Source: an uncultured Collinsella sp.
Lineage (GTDB): Bacteria; Actinomycetota; Coriobacteriia; Coriobacteriales; Coriobacteriaceae
Reading direction: 5' to 3'
Length of the DNA stretch: 64,000 nucleotides
Assembly: GCA_900757615.1 (NCBI GenBank)
Contig: CAAEON010000054.1
Coordinates: 20,742-84,741 of the forward strand
Part shown: in pieces, positions 53,970 through 63,879 of the stretch
Layout: every line of letters begins with the position of its first letter
How positions within the stretch are numbered: the first letter of the stretch is position 1
The notes under the pieces: model-generated
Databases searched by the model: none
The model's input: the letters and a program-made list of their open reading frames with translations, nothing else
Told to the model about the DNA's origin: nothing
Program-made: the position numbers and the translations under genes

Positions 53970-54665
53970 TTACAGCTCAGAACCACTCAGGCGGTGCGCG
54001 ATGCTATCACAGGCCAAGGCGCCTACGACGGTCTTGGCGTCTTCGATCTTGCCGTCGAGCACGGCGTCGATCAGCTCGTGCAGCGGCACCAGGTCAACGT
54101 TGACAAACTCGTCATCGTCGGGGTTGGGCGCATCAAACTCCAGCTTGGTAGCCAAGTAGATGTGAATGATCTCGTCGCAAAAACCGCAGGACGTGACAAT
54201 CGACGTCAAAAAGCGAATGCGACCGGCCCTAAAGCCCGTCTCCTCGTGTAGCTCGCGCTTAGCGCAATCGAGTGGGTCCTCGCCCGGGTCGAGCTTGCCG
54301 GCGGGAATCTCGACCGTCACGCGGTCGATGGCGGTGCGGTACTGACGCACCAGTACGATCTTGCCGCTCTCGGTCAGCGCCACAACGGCCGCCGCACCCG
54401 GATGGCGAACGATATCGCGGGCGCTGCGGCGACCGTTGGGCAGCTCAACCTCAAGACGGTGGACGTCGAGGATCTTGCCCTTCCAGGCGCACTCCTCCGA
54501 AAGAATCTTCTCGTGCAGCTCGGCATCGTGTGGGTCGTCATCGCCCAGCACCAGCGCCGGCTCGTCAGCGACCTCGCCGCCAGGCTCGCCCTCGGCGTGC
54601 CCATACATGCGGCTGTCCTCTTCAACGATCTGCGCATCCACGAGCTCTTCGTTCTTCTCGTCCAT
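53970..54665 (-). CDS. NUDIX hydrolase, ADP-ribose pyrophosphatase type
   Basis: A 231-residue NUDIX protein. The box is complete: Gly, five residues, Glu, seven residues, then RELHEETGF, within GKLDPGEDPLDCAKRELHEETGF at about 137-159. EIPAGKLDPGEDP before it is typical of ADP-ribose pyrophosphatases. The first 45 residues are acidic and not part of the fold. ATG at 54665 has AGAGGA nine nt upstream; an ATG three codons earlier has no spacing. It follows purD on the same strand by 21 bp. ADP-ribose is the likely substrate by family. Confidence 0.9.
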   Translation of the reverse strand: MDEKNEELVDAQIVEEDSRMYGHAEGEPGGEVADEPALVLGDDDPHDAELHEKILSEECAWKGKILDVHRLEVELPNGRRSARDIVRHPGAAAVVALTESGKIVLVRQYRTAIDRVTVEIPAGKLDPGEDPLDCAKRELHEETGFRAGRIRFLTSIVTSCGFCDEIIHIYLATKLEFDAPNPDDDEFVNVDLVPLHELIDAVLDGKIEDAKTVVGALACDSIAHRLSGSEL

Positions 54666-54686
54666 CCGTCTCATTCCTCTCGGATT

Positions 54687-55991
54687 TTAGGCATCCCAGG
54701 CGTCGCGGCCGCGCAGCGCGCGCAGGCCGATGTCGTGACGCAGGGTCTTACCCTCAAAATCAATCTTCTCGCAGGCCTCGTAGGCAAGGTTGCGAGCGTT
54801 CTCGAACGTGTCGCCCAGCGCGGTCACGGCGAGCACGCGGCCACCATTGGTCACGAGCTGGCCGTCCACCATGGCAGTGCCCGCGTGGTACACGGTCACG
54901 TTCTCCATGGCCTCGGCGTCGGCGATACCGGTGATGACCTTGCCCTTCTCGTAGCTGCCGGGATAGCCCGCGCTCGTCAGGACAACGGCCACAGCCCACT
55001 CGTCACGCCAGTCGAGCTCAATCTGATCGAGCTCGCAGTTGGCGCAGGCGAGCATGACCTCAACCAGGTCGTTCTTAAGGCGCGGCAGCACGACCTGCGT
55101 CTCGGGGTCGCCAAAGCGGGCATTGAACTCCAGCACCTTGGGGCCGGCAGGCGTGAGCATAAAGCCGCCATACAGGCAGCCGCGGTAGTCGATGCCCTCG
55201 GCAGCGAGCTCGGCCACGGTCTGCTCCATGACCTTCACCATGGTGGCGTGCTCCCCGTCGGTCACGATGGGCACCGGGCTGTAGACGCCCATGCCACCGG
55301 TGTTGGGGCCCTTGTCGCCCTCGAGCGCGCGCTTGTGGTCCTGCGAGGTGGCCATGGGGCGCACGGTCTTGCCGTCGGTAAAGGCAAGCAGCGAGCACTC
55401 GGGGCCGGTCAGCATCTCCTCGATAACCACGGTGTTGCCGGCATCGCCAAAGGTGCCGCCAAAGCACTCTCGCACGGCCTCCTCGGCCTGCTCAAGTTCG
55501 GTCGCCACGATAACGCCCTTGCCCGCGGCAAGGCCGTCGGCCTTGACGACCAGCGGGGCGCCCTGCTCGCGCACGTAGGCGAGAGCCGAAGCCTCGTCGG
55601 TAAACGAACCATAGGCTGCCGTCGGAATGCCCGCACGCTCCATGAGCTGCTTGGAGAACAGCTTGGAGCCCTCCATCTGGGCGCCCTCGGCACCCGGGCC
55701 AAAGCAGGGAATACCCGCCGCGCGCACGGCGTCGGCCACGCCCGCCACGAGCGGAGCCTCGGGGCCAATTACCACGAGTCCGCATCCGTGGCTCTGAGCA
55801 AACGCCGCCACGGCCGCAGGATCGCAGTCGTCGAGAACAACGTTCTCGCCGCAGCTCGCGGTGCCGCCGTTACCCGGCGCAATGTAGAGCTTGCCGGCGC
55901 GCGGTGATGCTGCGAGCTTTGCTGCCAAAGCATGCTCGCGGCCGCCGCTGCCCAACAACAGGATGTCGATGGTTTGAGTGTCCGCCTTCAA
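54687..55991 (-). CDS. purD: Phosphoribosylamine-glycine ligase
   Basis: A 434-residue GAR synthetase, second step of purine synthesis. ILLLGSGGREHALAAKL begins at residue 8, and the ATP-grasp part contains LVVKADGLAAGKGVIVA and LEFNARFGDPETQ. TTG at 55991 is used because GAGGAGG lies about five nt upstream and it gives the normal N-terminus; no ATG fits. The NUDIX gene follows closely. purA lies upstream on the same strand behind a terminator. Confidence 0.95.
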   Translation of the reverse strand: MKADTQTIDILLLGSGGREHALAAKLAASPRAGKLYIAPGNGGTASCGENVVLDDCDPAAVAAFAQSHGCGLVVIGPEAPLVAGVADAVRAAGIPCFGPGAEGAQMEGSKLFSKQLMERAGIPTAAYGSFTDEASALAYVREQGAPLVVKADGLAAGKGVIVATELEQAEEAVRECFGGTFGDAGNTVVIEEMLTGPECSLLAFTDGKTVRPMATSQDHKRALEGDKGPNTGGMGVYSPVPIVTDGEHATMVKVMEQTVAELAAEGIDYRGCLYGGFMLTPAGPKVLEFNARFGDPETQVVLPRLKNDLVEVMLACANCELDQIELDWRDEWAVAVVLTSAGYPGSYEKGKVITGIADAEAMENVTVYHAGTAMVDGQLVTNGGRVLAVTALGDTFENARNLAYEACEKIDFEGKTLRHDIGLRALRGRDAWDA

Positions 55992-56045
55992 GGGTGCCTC
56001 CTCTATGGATGAATGGCCCGCTCCGCGCGAGCCCTTTGCAAGCAA

Positions 56046-56087
56046 ATATACCCCTCGGCCGCCCACTTGGGCTGCAAAGGGGTATAT
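56046..56087 (-). terminator. Terminator after purA
   Basis: ATATACCCCT pairs with AGGGGTATAT, with a 22-nt part-paired loop, then TTTGCTTG on the minus strand. It lies 23 nt after the purA stop. Confidence 0.7.
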
Positions 56088-56109
56088 CGCAATAACCAAA
56101 TGGTCCCGA

Positions 56110-57396
<1,287 letters not shown>

Positions 57397-57489
57397 GTTT
57401 ACTCCTTACATTCATGGACTGTCTACGCGCCACGCCGGCACGCAGAAGCACAAAACATTCCCAGTATACCCGTGCAACGGGCGCCTGTC

Positions 57490-58881
57490 CTACTCCTCGG
57501 CATGTGCCCCATCAAGCTCATAGAACTTGGTGGATGCCGGCAGGAACATCAGGTCGACGTCGCCGATCGGGCCCGAACGGTTCTTGGCCACGACGATACG
57601 CGTAACGCCCTCGTCGGGTCGATCGTCGCGCGAGGCTTCGGCCTCGTCGGCGGAGCGGTCCAAGAACATAACGATATCGGCGTCTTGCTCGATGGAGCCC
57701 GATTCACGAAGGTCGGAAAGCTGCGGGCGCTTGCCGGTACGGGATTCGACCTGACGCGAGAGCTGCGACAGCGCGATGAGCGGGATCTTGAGTTCCTTGG
57801 CCATGATCTTCAGACCACGCGACATCTCGGAGACCTCGACGGTACGGCTCTCGGAGCGGCGTCCCGGCGGAGGACTCACCAGCTGCAGGTAGTCCAGGAT
57901 GATGATGGCCTTCTCCTTGTTGTGGAGCATGCGGCGGCTCTTGGCGCGAATCTCGGTCACTGTGGTGCCGGGCGTATCGTCAATCAGAATATCGAGCTTG
58001 GACAAGGTCTGCGTGGCCTCGTTGATATTGGCCCACTGCTCGGGGCTAATGCGGCCCATACGGAAGTCACTGATCGAAATCATGGCGTAGGCGCAAATCA
58101 GACGCTGGGCAATTTCCTTGCCCGACATCTCCAGCGAGAAGAAGCCGACGGTATATCCAGCGGCGGCAGCGTTGAGCGCCAGATTCAGGGCGAACGACGT
58201 CTTACCTACAGCAGGACGGGCGCCGATAATGATGAGTTGACCCTCGCGAAAACCCATGAGCATGCGGTCGAGCGACGGGAAGCCGGTGGGCACGCCCGCA
58301 GCCTGGCCGCCTGCCTGGCACACTTCCTCGGCCTCGTTATAGGCCTCGACCATAAACTCGGTCAGCGTCTTGTAGCTCGACTTGACCTCGCGCGCCGTGA
58401 CCTTGAGCAGCTTGCTCTCGGCCAGCTCCACGACCTCCTTGGTGTCGGTAGGGGCGTTGTAGGCCAGCGCGTTGATCTCGTTGGTAGCACCGATCAGCTC
58501 GCGCAGCATCGAGTCGCGGCGCACGATGGCGGCATGGTGCTGCCAGTTGACGAGCGACAGGGTCTGACCCATCAGCTCCAAGATGTACGCTTCGCCGCCC
58601 ACGGCATCGAGCTTGTTGATGCTACGCAGGTAATCGATCAGCGAGATGGAGTCGATGGGGATGCGGCTGTTGTACATATCGACCATCGCGGTATAGATGG
58701 TCTTATGGATGGGCCGGTAGAAGTCATCGGGCTGCAGCTCGACCTGGGCCTCCTCGACCACCTCGGGCGATAGCAGCATAGCGGCCAGTACATTGGCCTC
58801 TGCATCTTGGTTTTGGGGAAGACCCAACTTTGAGCCGCGGTCCTCAACCGTCAGCCCGGTCTCCCTATCGTCGTATGCCAT
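57490..58881 (-). CDS. dnaB: Replicative DNA helicase
   Basis: A 463-residue hexameric DnaB helicase. The N-terminal primase-interacting domain begins QNQDAEANVLAAMLLSPEV. The RecA-like domain has Walker A GARPAVGKTSFALN, FFSLEMSGKEIAQRL, Walker B IIILDYLQL and the closing IALSQLSRQVESR. No intein is present, although these often sit at the P-loop. ATG at 58881 has GAGG six nt upstream, and the extra four upstream codons are discounted. It lies downstream of rplI in the classic rpsF-ssb-rpsR-rplI-dnaB order. Confidence 0.97.
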   Translation of the reverse strand: MAYDDRETGLTVEDRGSKLGLPQNQDAEANVLAAMLLSPEVVEEAQVELQPDDFYRPIHKTIYTAMVDMYNSRIPIDSISLIDYLRSINKLDAVGGEAYILELMGQTLSLVNWQHHAAIVRRDSMLRELIGATNEINALAYNAPTDTKEVVELAESKLLKVTAREVKSSYKTLTEFMVEAYNEAEEVCQAGGQAAGVPTGFPSLDRMLMGFREGQLIIIGARPAVGKTSFALNLALNAAAAGYTVGFFSLEMSGKEIAQRLICAYAMISISDFRMGRISPEQWANINEATQTLSKLDILIDDTPGTTVTEIRAKSRRMLHNKEKAIIILDYLQLVSPPPGRRSESRTVEVSEMSRGLKIMAKELKIPLIALSQLSRQVESRTGKRPQLSDLRESGSIEQDADIVMFLDRSADEAEASRDDRPDEGVTRIVVAKNRSGPIGDVDLMFLPASTKFYELDGAHAEE

Positions 58882-59105
58882 GAGCATCCTCATTCATATC
58901 GCTTGCGAGCATCCATAGTATCAGCCACGGTCCCAAAACGCGCCGCGCGCCGCCAATCATCACCGAACCAAACGGATGAACGGTCCTGTATATAGGACTT
59001 CGACGCAACGTTCACCATGACACTCACTCAGCGCAAAAAACAAAAGGGCGCCCTGGTTTCCCAGAGCGCCCTTCTTAGAACAAGATTGTTGCGTTGCAGC
59101 AAATG

Positions 59106-59645
59106 CTACTCGGCAGCAGCCTCAGTCTCGACCTCGGCGGTCTCGGCCTCGGCGACCTCAGCGGCCTCCTCGACCTCAGCCTCGGCAGCGAGCTCCTCGG
59201 CGGTAACGCCGACGAGAACGACAACCTCGGCCTTGATCTCGCGGTACAGCGAGATGGCAACGGTGTGGGCACCGGCAACCTTGATGGGCTTACCGAGTTC
59301 GACGCGCTTGCGGTCGATGTCCATACCGAGCTGAGCCTTGATGGCGTCAGCGATCATAGCGGCGGTAACGGAGCCAAAGAGGATGCCCTCGTCGCCGACC
59401 TTGACGTCAACGGTGACCGTCTTGCCCTCGAAGGCAGCCTTGGTCTCGTTGGCGGTAGCCAGACGGACGGCCTCGCGCTTGGCGATGTTGTTGCGACGCT
59501 CGTCAAGCTGCTTGAGGTTGCCCTTGGTGGCGGCAACAGCGAGCTTCTTGGGGAACAGGAAGTTCTCAGCGTAACCCTGAGCGACCTCTACGACGTCACC
59601 CTCGCCGCCCTTGCCCTTGATCTCATCGAGAAGAATAACCTTCAT
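59106..59645 (-). CDS. rplI: Ribosomal protein bL9
   Basis: A 179-residue L9. The N-terminal RNA-binding domain (MKVILLDEIKGKGGEGDVVEVAQGYAENFLFPKKLA) is canonical, followed by the long helix and C-terminal domain (GSVTAAMIADAIK). About 30 extra residues at the end are only Ala, Glu, Val and Thr (AEVEEAAEVAEAETAEVETE), a low-complexity acidic tail found in some actinobacteria. AAGGGAG precedes the ATG. Confidence 0.97.
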   Translation of the reverse strand: MKVILLDEIKGKGGEGDVVEVAQGYAENFLFPKKLAVAATKGNLKQLDERRNNIAKREAVRLATANETKAAFEGKTVTVDVKVGDEGILFGSVTAAMIADAIKAQLGMDIDRKRVELGKPIKVAGAHTVAISLYREIKAEVVVLVGVTAEELAAEAEVEEAAEVAEAETAEVETEAAAE

Positions 59646-59660
59646 GATGCGTCTCCCTTC

Positions 59661-59927
59661 TTAGCCGCGGTCGCGGTTGCCACGAGAGGAAACCACGGGG
59701 ACGGTGTACGGCAGGAGAGCCATCTCGCGGGCGCGCTTGATGGCGTTGGCGATGTCATGCTGATGCTGCGTGCAAGCGCCAGTGACGCGACGGGGCTTGA
59801 TCTTGCCACGGTCGGTCATGTACTTACGGAGAAGCTGAGTGTCCTTATAGTCGATGAACTCAGTGTTCTCCTTGCAGAACTGGCAGTACTTACGACGCGG
59901 CTGACGTGCAGAAAAATCATTAGCCAT
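59661..59927 (-). CDS. rpsR: Ribosomal protein bS18
   Basis: An 88-residue S18 of the small ribosomal subunit. RKYCQFCKENTEFIDYKD includes a CXXC pair, so this may be a zinc-binding (C+) type. RGKIKPRRVTGACTQHQHDIANAIKRAREMALLPY is the canonical RNA-binding core (residues about 40-75). ATG at 59927 follows AAAGGTA ten nt upstream. It lies between ssb and rplI; the spacing suggests one operon. Confidence 0.97.
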   Translation of the reverse strand: MANDFSARQPRRKYCQFCKENTEFIDYKDTQLLRKYMTDRGKIKPRRVTGACTQHQHDIANAIKRAREMALLPYTVPVVSSRGNRDRG

Positions 59928-59999
59928 GTCAAAATACCTTTCATTTGGCAACTTCGGCGAACCGAAGCCGCCTCTCACTCAAAAATAGGTGAACAACCC

Positions 60000-60452
60000 T
60001 TAGAACGGGATGTCCTCATCGTAGACGTCGACCGCGGGCGGCGTGGCCACCGGTGCGGCAGGACGTGCTGCGGGCGCGGGAGCTGCGGGGGCGTAACCGC
60101 CCTGATCGTAGCCACCCTGGCCACCACGGGAGCTCATAAACTCGATCTCATCGACGATGACCTCAAGCTTGCTCCGGCGCTGGCCGTCGCGCTCCCAAGA
60201 GCTGTAGCGCAGCTTGCCCTCGATCGCGACCTTGTTTCCCTTTGCCAGGAAACGGCTCACGGCCTCGGCGCGGGTGCCGAACATGGTGCAGTCGACAAAG
60301 TTGGGATAGTCCTCCCACTCGCCAGTCTGCGCGTTGCGGCGACGATCGTTCACGGCGACGCCAAAGGACAGAACCTGGGTTCCGCCGGCGGTGGCGCGCA
60401 GCTCGGGATCGCGGGTGAGGTTACCGGTGATGTTCACTCGATTGATGCTCAT
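60000..60452 (-). CDS. ssb: Single-stranded DNA-binding protein
   Basis: A 150-residue SSB. The OB fold begins INRVNITGNLTRDPELRATAGG and contains KGNKVAIEGKLRYSSWE. A Gly/Ala/Pro-rich linker leads to the acidic tip DEDIPF, which binds partner proteins of replication and repair. AGGAAGTAGTGAGTT lies before the ATG. It sits 48 bp after rpsF, in the classic cluster. Confidence 0.97.
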   Translation of the reverse strand: MSINRVNITGNLTRDPELRATAGGTQVLSFGVAVNDRRRNAQTGEWEDYPNFVDCTMFGTRAEAVSRFLAKGNKVAIEGKLRYSSWERDGQRRSKLEVIVDEIEFMSSRGGQGGYDQGGYAPAAPAPAARPAAPVATPPAVDVYDEDIPF

Positions 60453-60500
60453 AACTCACTACTTCCTCTTGGGGCACAAGCCCAGTCCAAAACGACAGTC

Positions 60501-60794
60501 TTACTCCTGGTCGTCACGACGGACGATCATGTGGCGGACCACAGCGTCGGTGATGCGCAGGACGCGATCAAGCTCGGCGATCTGGGTAGGATCTGCGTGG
60601 AAGTTGATGAGGGTGTAGTCACCATCGGTGAGGTCGTTGATCTCGTAGGCGAGCTTGCGCTTGCCCCACTCGTCAACGGAGTCGACCTTGCCAGCGCCCT
60701 CAGCGATCGTGGTATCGATACGCTTCATAACAGCGAGACGAGTCTCGGGGTCGAGCGACGGGTCAACAAAGAACAGCAGTTCATAAGCCTTCAT
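60501..60794 (-). CDS. rpsF: Ribosomal protein bS6
   Basis: A 97-residue S6, first gene of the rpsF-ssb-rpsR-rplI cluster. MKAYELLFFVDPSLDPETR at the start and DEWGKRKLAYEINDLTDGDYTLINF in the middle are canonical. AGGAGGTGACAAT gives a strong Shine-Dalgarno for ATG 60794. The S6-S18 pair assembles together on 16S rRNA. The 500-bp gap upstream probably holds its promoter. Confidence 0.96.
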   Translation of the reverse strand: MKAYELLFFVDPSLDPETRLAVMKRIDTTIAEGAGKVDSVDEWGKRKLAYEINDLTDGDYTLINFHADPTQIAELDRVLRITDAVVRHMIVRRDDQE

Positions 60795-61298
60795 ATTGTC
60801 ACCTCCTCTGGGCAAATGTGGCTTCAGGTCGTGAAGGTGCGCCTGAAGCAGGAAAAGACTTGGTAATAATATCTTTCAACCTCCCAGGCCGCAAGAATAT
60901 GCAGCTACAACCTCATGACCTCCACATATGCCCATATTCGCACGACGTTTCATGCGCATTCCAACCAAATGCCGACCAAGAGCTTGACGGATTTGTGGAC
61001 AAGATACGGTGCCGCGGGGACAAGCTGAGCCAAGCCGCAGGTCAACGGGCACAAGGCTGTGGTCGCAAAATGCATACCAGTGGTCCACAGCACCACCCAA
61101 AGATTTTTATATTCATTGCCAAGTCGCTTATGAATACCCCTTTTGAACAATTGAGTTGATCAACCACGCTGGTCGGAAGCCGTTTTTTGGCACCTCAAAC
61201 CCCACTGCAACGCCAAGCGCCGCCAAGCGTTTTAAAAAATGCCAACTTTTCTGTTTGCACTTTGCGATTCCTCGTGTATACTGACTTTCGCATTTAAC
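60795..61298. promoter_or_regulatory. Gene-free 500-bp region between rpsF and the tRNA genes
   Basis: No convincing gene. TGTGGACAA at 60994-61002 is the complement of TTGTCCACA, the DnaA box favoured in actinobacteria, and TGGTCCACA at 61081-61089 differs by one base. TTGCAC (61255-61260) and TATACT (61277-61282), 16 bp apart, form a good promoter for the tRNA-Ser gene. Nothing else stands out. Confidence 0.5.
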
Positions 61299-61389
61299 GG
61301 AGAGTTGTCCGAGTGGCCGAAGGAGCACGATTGGAAATCGTGTAGGCGTCAAAAGCGTCTCCAGGGTTCAAATCCCTGACTCTCCGCCA
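61299..61389 (+). tRNA. tRNA-Ser (anticodon GGA)
   Basis: A 91-nt class II tRNA with a long variable arm. Acceptor GGAGAGT pairs with ACTCTCC; discriminator G is followed by an encoded CCA. Anticodon stem CACGA/TCGTG encloses TTGGAAA, giving GGA for codons TCC/TCT. T-loop TTCAAAT is intact. Confidence 0.95.
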
Positions 61390-61437
61390 GTTAATTCCAA
61401 AGCAGGCCTTCGAGCCTGCTTTGTTTTTACCCCACGC

Positions 61438-61527
61438 GGAGGGGTGGCAGAGTGGTTGAATGCGGCGGTCTCGAAAACCGTTTGGCCTGATAAGGTCACG
61501 AGGGTTCGAATCCCTCCTCCTCCGCCA
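61438..61527 (+). tRNA. tRNA-Ser (anticodon CGA)
   Basis: A 90-nt class II tRNA. Acceptor GGAGGGG pairs with CTCCTCC including one G-T wobble; discriminator G and an encoded CCA follow. The anticodon loop CTCGAAA gives CGA for codon TCG. T arm GAGGG/CCCTC with TTCGAAT is intact. It lies 48 bp after the other tRNA-Ser and probably shares its promoter. Confidence 0.95.
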
Positions 61528-61546
61528 TTTTGGTTGAGAAAGCTCC

Positions 61547-61573
61547 CAACAACGGGAGCTTTTTTGTTTTGAG
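61547..61573 (+). terminator. Terminator after the tRNA-Ser pair
   Basis: AAGCTCCC and GGGAGCTTTTTT form a short stem with loop AACAAC and a T-run. Confidence 0.85.
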
Positions 61574-61597
61574 TCCCTTACAAACAAATACGGCGAA

Positions 61598-61730
61598 GGA
61601 GGAGGGATTCGAACCCGCCAGGGCGCAAAGCGTAAAGAAAACGCGCCCGTGGCGCGTTTTTAGCGCAGCGCGGTCGGCGTAAGCCGACCGGATAAATTTT
61701 GAGCAAAGCTCAAAAATTGGACATCCCTCC
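61598..61730. repeat. Inverted tRNA-Ser 3' fragment followed by a chain of hairpins
   Basis: GGAGGAGGGATTCGAACCC (61598-61616) is the exact reverse complement of tRNA-Ser(CGA) 61502-61520. After it come hairpins ACGCGCC/GGCGCGT, GGTCGGC/GCCGACC and TTTTGAGC/GCTCAAAA. ATCCCTCC at 61723-61730 can pair with GGAGGGAT at 61601-61608 and close the whole. No gene is seen from here to 61896. Confidence 0.65.
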
Positions 61731-61896
61731 TATTCAGCCACGCCCCCATCGCGTTCAGCATCGACCCAGATCCCCAAACATGGTACCTACGCCCCCACCC
61801 AGTCCCGACCGTTTACCGAGCAATAGGGTCGCCACGCCCGCCAACCATGTACTATGTACGGGCATTGTCTAAACCCGCAACCAAAAGGACCCCATC

Positions 61897-62586
61897 TTGC
61901 CCGTCGTCGCCGCTATGACCGTTACCTCACACGCCACGGATGCCATGGTCGCTATCCCATTTTGGCTCGAGATGTTCGCTGTTGTCGCGGCATCGATCTC
62001 AGGCGTGCTGGTCGCGCGCGAGCACAAACTCGACCTGGTAGGCGCCGTCGCGCTCGCTGTGGTCTGCGGTCTGGGCGGCGGTCTCTTGCGCGATATGACG
62101 CTGCAGGTGGGCAACGTCTACATCCTCAACCAGCCGATGGCGCTCCCGCTTTCCATTGCCACGGCAGCCATCATCTATATTTTCCCGGCAATCGTCGACA
62201 AGCCCGAAAAACTCATTCCCCTGCTCGACATCATCTCGGTCGGCATCTATGCCGCCACCGGAGCAGACAAGGCACTGGTCTACGGCTTTGCGCCGGCGGT
62301 TTGCATCATGATGGGCTTTTTCACCGCGGTGGGCGGCGGCATGCTGCGCGACAGTTTTATGGGCGTGGTACCGGGCATTTTCCAGCGCACCAACTTCTAT
62401 GCCATCGCAGCCATCGCCGGCTCGGCGAGCTATGTATGCCTTGTCATGAGCGGCGTCGTCAGCAACATCACCGCGTTGATCGTATGCGTTGCGGTAACCA
62501 TGGGGCTGCGCTGGCTGTCGCTGCGTTTTGACATCAAAAGCCCCACCGAGGAAGACATCGCACGCTTCTTGCACCGTAAAAAGTAG
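61897..62586 (+). CDS. TRIC-family (UPF0126) membrane channel protein
   Basis: A 229-residue protein with about seven membrane segments, built from two related halves. Each has the Gly-rich motif: VVCGLGGGLLRDM near residue 57-69 and FFTAVGGGMLRDSFMG near 140-155. These are the hallmarks of trimeric intracellular cation channels and their bacterial UPF0126/YadS relatives. Bacterial members conduct K+ or Na+, or may carry amino acids; the role here is open. TTG at 61897 has AAAAGGA seven nt upstream, and the in-frame ATG at codon 7 lacks one. Confidence 0.88.
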   Translation: MPVVAAMTVTSHATDAMVAIPFWLEMFAVVAASISGVLVAREHKLDLVGAVALAVVCGLGGGLLRDMTLQVGNVYILNQPMALPLSIATAAIIYIFPAIVDKPEKLIPLLDIISVGIYAATGADKALVYGFAPAVCIMMGFFTAVGGGMLRDSFMGVVPGIFQRTNFYAIAAIAGSASYVCLVMSGVVSNITALIVCVAVTMGLRWLSLRFDIKSPTEEDIARFLHRKK

Positions 62587-62692
62587 GTGGCGCGGGCTCA
62601 TCCTTCGAAATGCAACCGAGAGGTTCTTTTAGAGCGCCCACGCGTTGGGTACCCTGTTAGGTGCATATCGAGCATCTGACGAAGGATTCACT

Positions 62693-63838
62693 ATGCCCCA
62701 CAATCAATTCCCGTCGACCCAGCGCCGTAAAGCGTGGGGCCGCATCACCATCCTATTCGCGCTCATCGCTCTGGCGCTCACCGCACTTCCCGCTACGGCT
62801 CTTGCCGGCACGGACACCGCAGGCAACGTACTTGCGACCGACAATGACGCCAATTCGTCCGGCGTCGAAGGTGACCTGTACTGGGCAGGTCAGGCCCTCA
62901 ACTTGGACGATGCGTCCATCGGCCGCGACATAATTGCAGCAGGCGAGAGCCTCTCCATCCGCGACTGCACGGTGGGCGGCGCCGTCCGCTTGGCGGCGCG
63001 CACCATCGACATTGCCAAGACTACGGTTGATGGCAGCGTGACCGTTGCCGGCCAGCATGTCGTGCTCAATTCCGACAGCACCGCCAACTGTTTCTATGCG
63101 ATAGGCGAGACGGTTGCCCTGCGCGGCTCTACCAAGTCGGCAGCGCTTGCGGGCGATACGGTGACTATCGATGGCACCGTCGAGGGCGATGTCGAGGTTT
63201 GGGCCGATAAGCTCATCCTGGGCAAGAACGCCCACATCACCGGCACCGTGAACGCGCACGTCTCCGAGGACCCCGAGCGCGCCGCGGGAGCCGAGGTCGG
63301 CGCGCTCAAGATCGACCGCACCGAGAGCGAGGATACTTCCACCGTTAACGATGTCATCGGCGGTATCGTCGCCGCGGCACTCTCGACCTGCTTTGTCGCC
63401 CTACTGCTCGAACTCGTCTTTCCGCGCGCAACCGCCAGCGCCGCCGGCATGCTCCACCAGCGCCCCATGCCCCTGTGGGTGAGCGGTCTTCTGGGCACGA
63501 TTGCTATCGTCCCCGCCGTCCTACTGCTAATTATCTCTATCGCTGGTCTGTCGCTTGCCGGAGCCCTCTTGTGCGGTGTTATTGGCATCGCGCTGGTGTC
63601 GAGTGCCTTTGCAGGGTGCGCGATCGCGCGCATGGTCGGACACAGCCAGAACCGCTACGCCATGGCGGCCGCCGGCGGCGTGATCGTAGGTGCACTTACG
63701 GCAATCCCCCTCGTAGGCGATTTCATCAGCGGCGTGGCCTTTGTCTTCACGCTCGGCTATGTTATCCAGATCATCTGGCGCAACGCTCACCTCAAGTCGC
63801 AACAGCCGGCTAATACGCCGGAACTCCCCACCGCCTAG
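62693..63838 (+). CDS. Bactofilin-like repeat protein with C-terminal membrane domain
   Basis: A 381-residue protein. The signal peptide ends near ATALAGTD (about residue 39). Residues 55-220 are short beta-repeats (GEDLYW-like, ASIGRDIIAAGESLSI, TTVDGSVTVAGQHVVL, GTVEGDVEVWADKLILG), as in polymer-forming bactofilin/DUF583 domains. Residues 230-365 hold four or five membrane segments. Bactofilins are usually cytoplasmic filaments, so an exported repeat domain tied to a membrane domain is different. GAAGGA before ATG 62693 sets the start. Monocistronic, with repeats and a terminator following. Confidence 0.78.
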   Translation: MPHNQFPSTQRRKAWGRITILFALIALALTALPATALAGTDTAGNVLATDNDANSSGVEGDLYWAGQALNLDDASIGRDIIAAGESLSIRDCTVGGAVRLAARTIDIAKTTVDGSVTVAGQHVVLNSDSTANCFYAIGETVALRGSTKSAALAGDTVTIDGTVEGDVEVWADKLILGKNAHITGTVNAHVSEDPERAAGAEVGALKIDRTESEDTSTVNDVIGGIVAAALSTCFVALLLELVFPRATASAAGMLHQRPMPLWVSGLLGTIAIVPAVLLLIISIAGLSLAGALLCGVIGIALVSSAFAGCAIARMVGHSQNRYAMAAAGGVIVGALTAIPLVGDFISGVAFVFTLGYVIQIIWRNAHLKSQQPANTPELPTA

Positions 63839-63844
63839 CCGCCA

Positions 63845-63879
63845 ACCACCACAAAGGGGACAGGCACCTTTGTGGTGGT
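63845..63879. repeat. GGGGACAG-loop hairpin, arm type CCACAAA
   Basis: ACCACCACAAA pairs with TTTGTGGTGGT around GGGGACAGGCACC. Its core is identical to the copy at 17041-17070. It begins seven nt after the preceding stop codon. Confidence 0.8.

Noticed and set aside
60818..61159. A 113-codon open frame upstream of rpsF
   Set aside because: No Shine-Dalgarno, no recognisable fold and unusual composition; the region looks regulatory.
60795..61298. Possible chromosomal origin oriC
   Set aside because: Only one perfect and one imperfect DnaA box, no dnaA or dnaN nearby and no clear unwinding element.
61294..61587. A reverse open frame across both tRNA-Ser genes
   Set aside because: It consists of tRNA complement sequence and is a typical false gene call.
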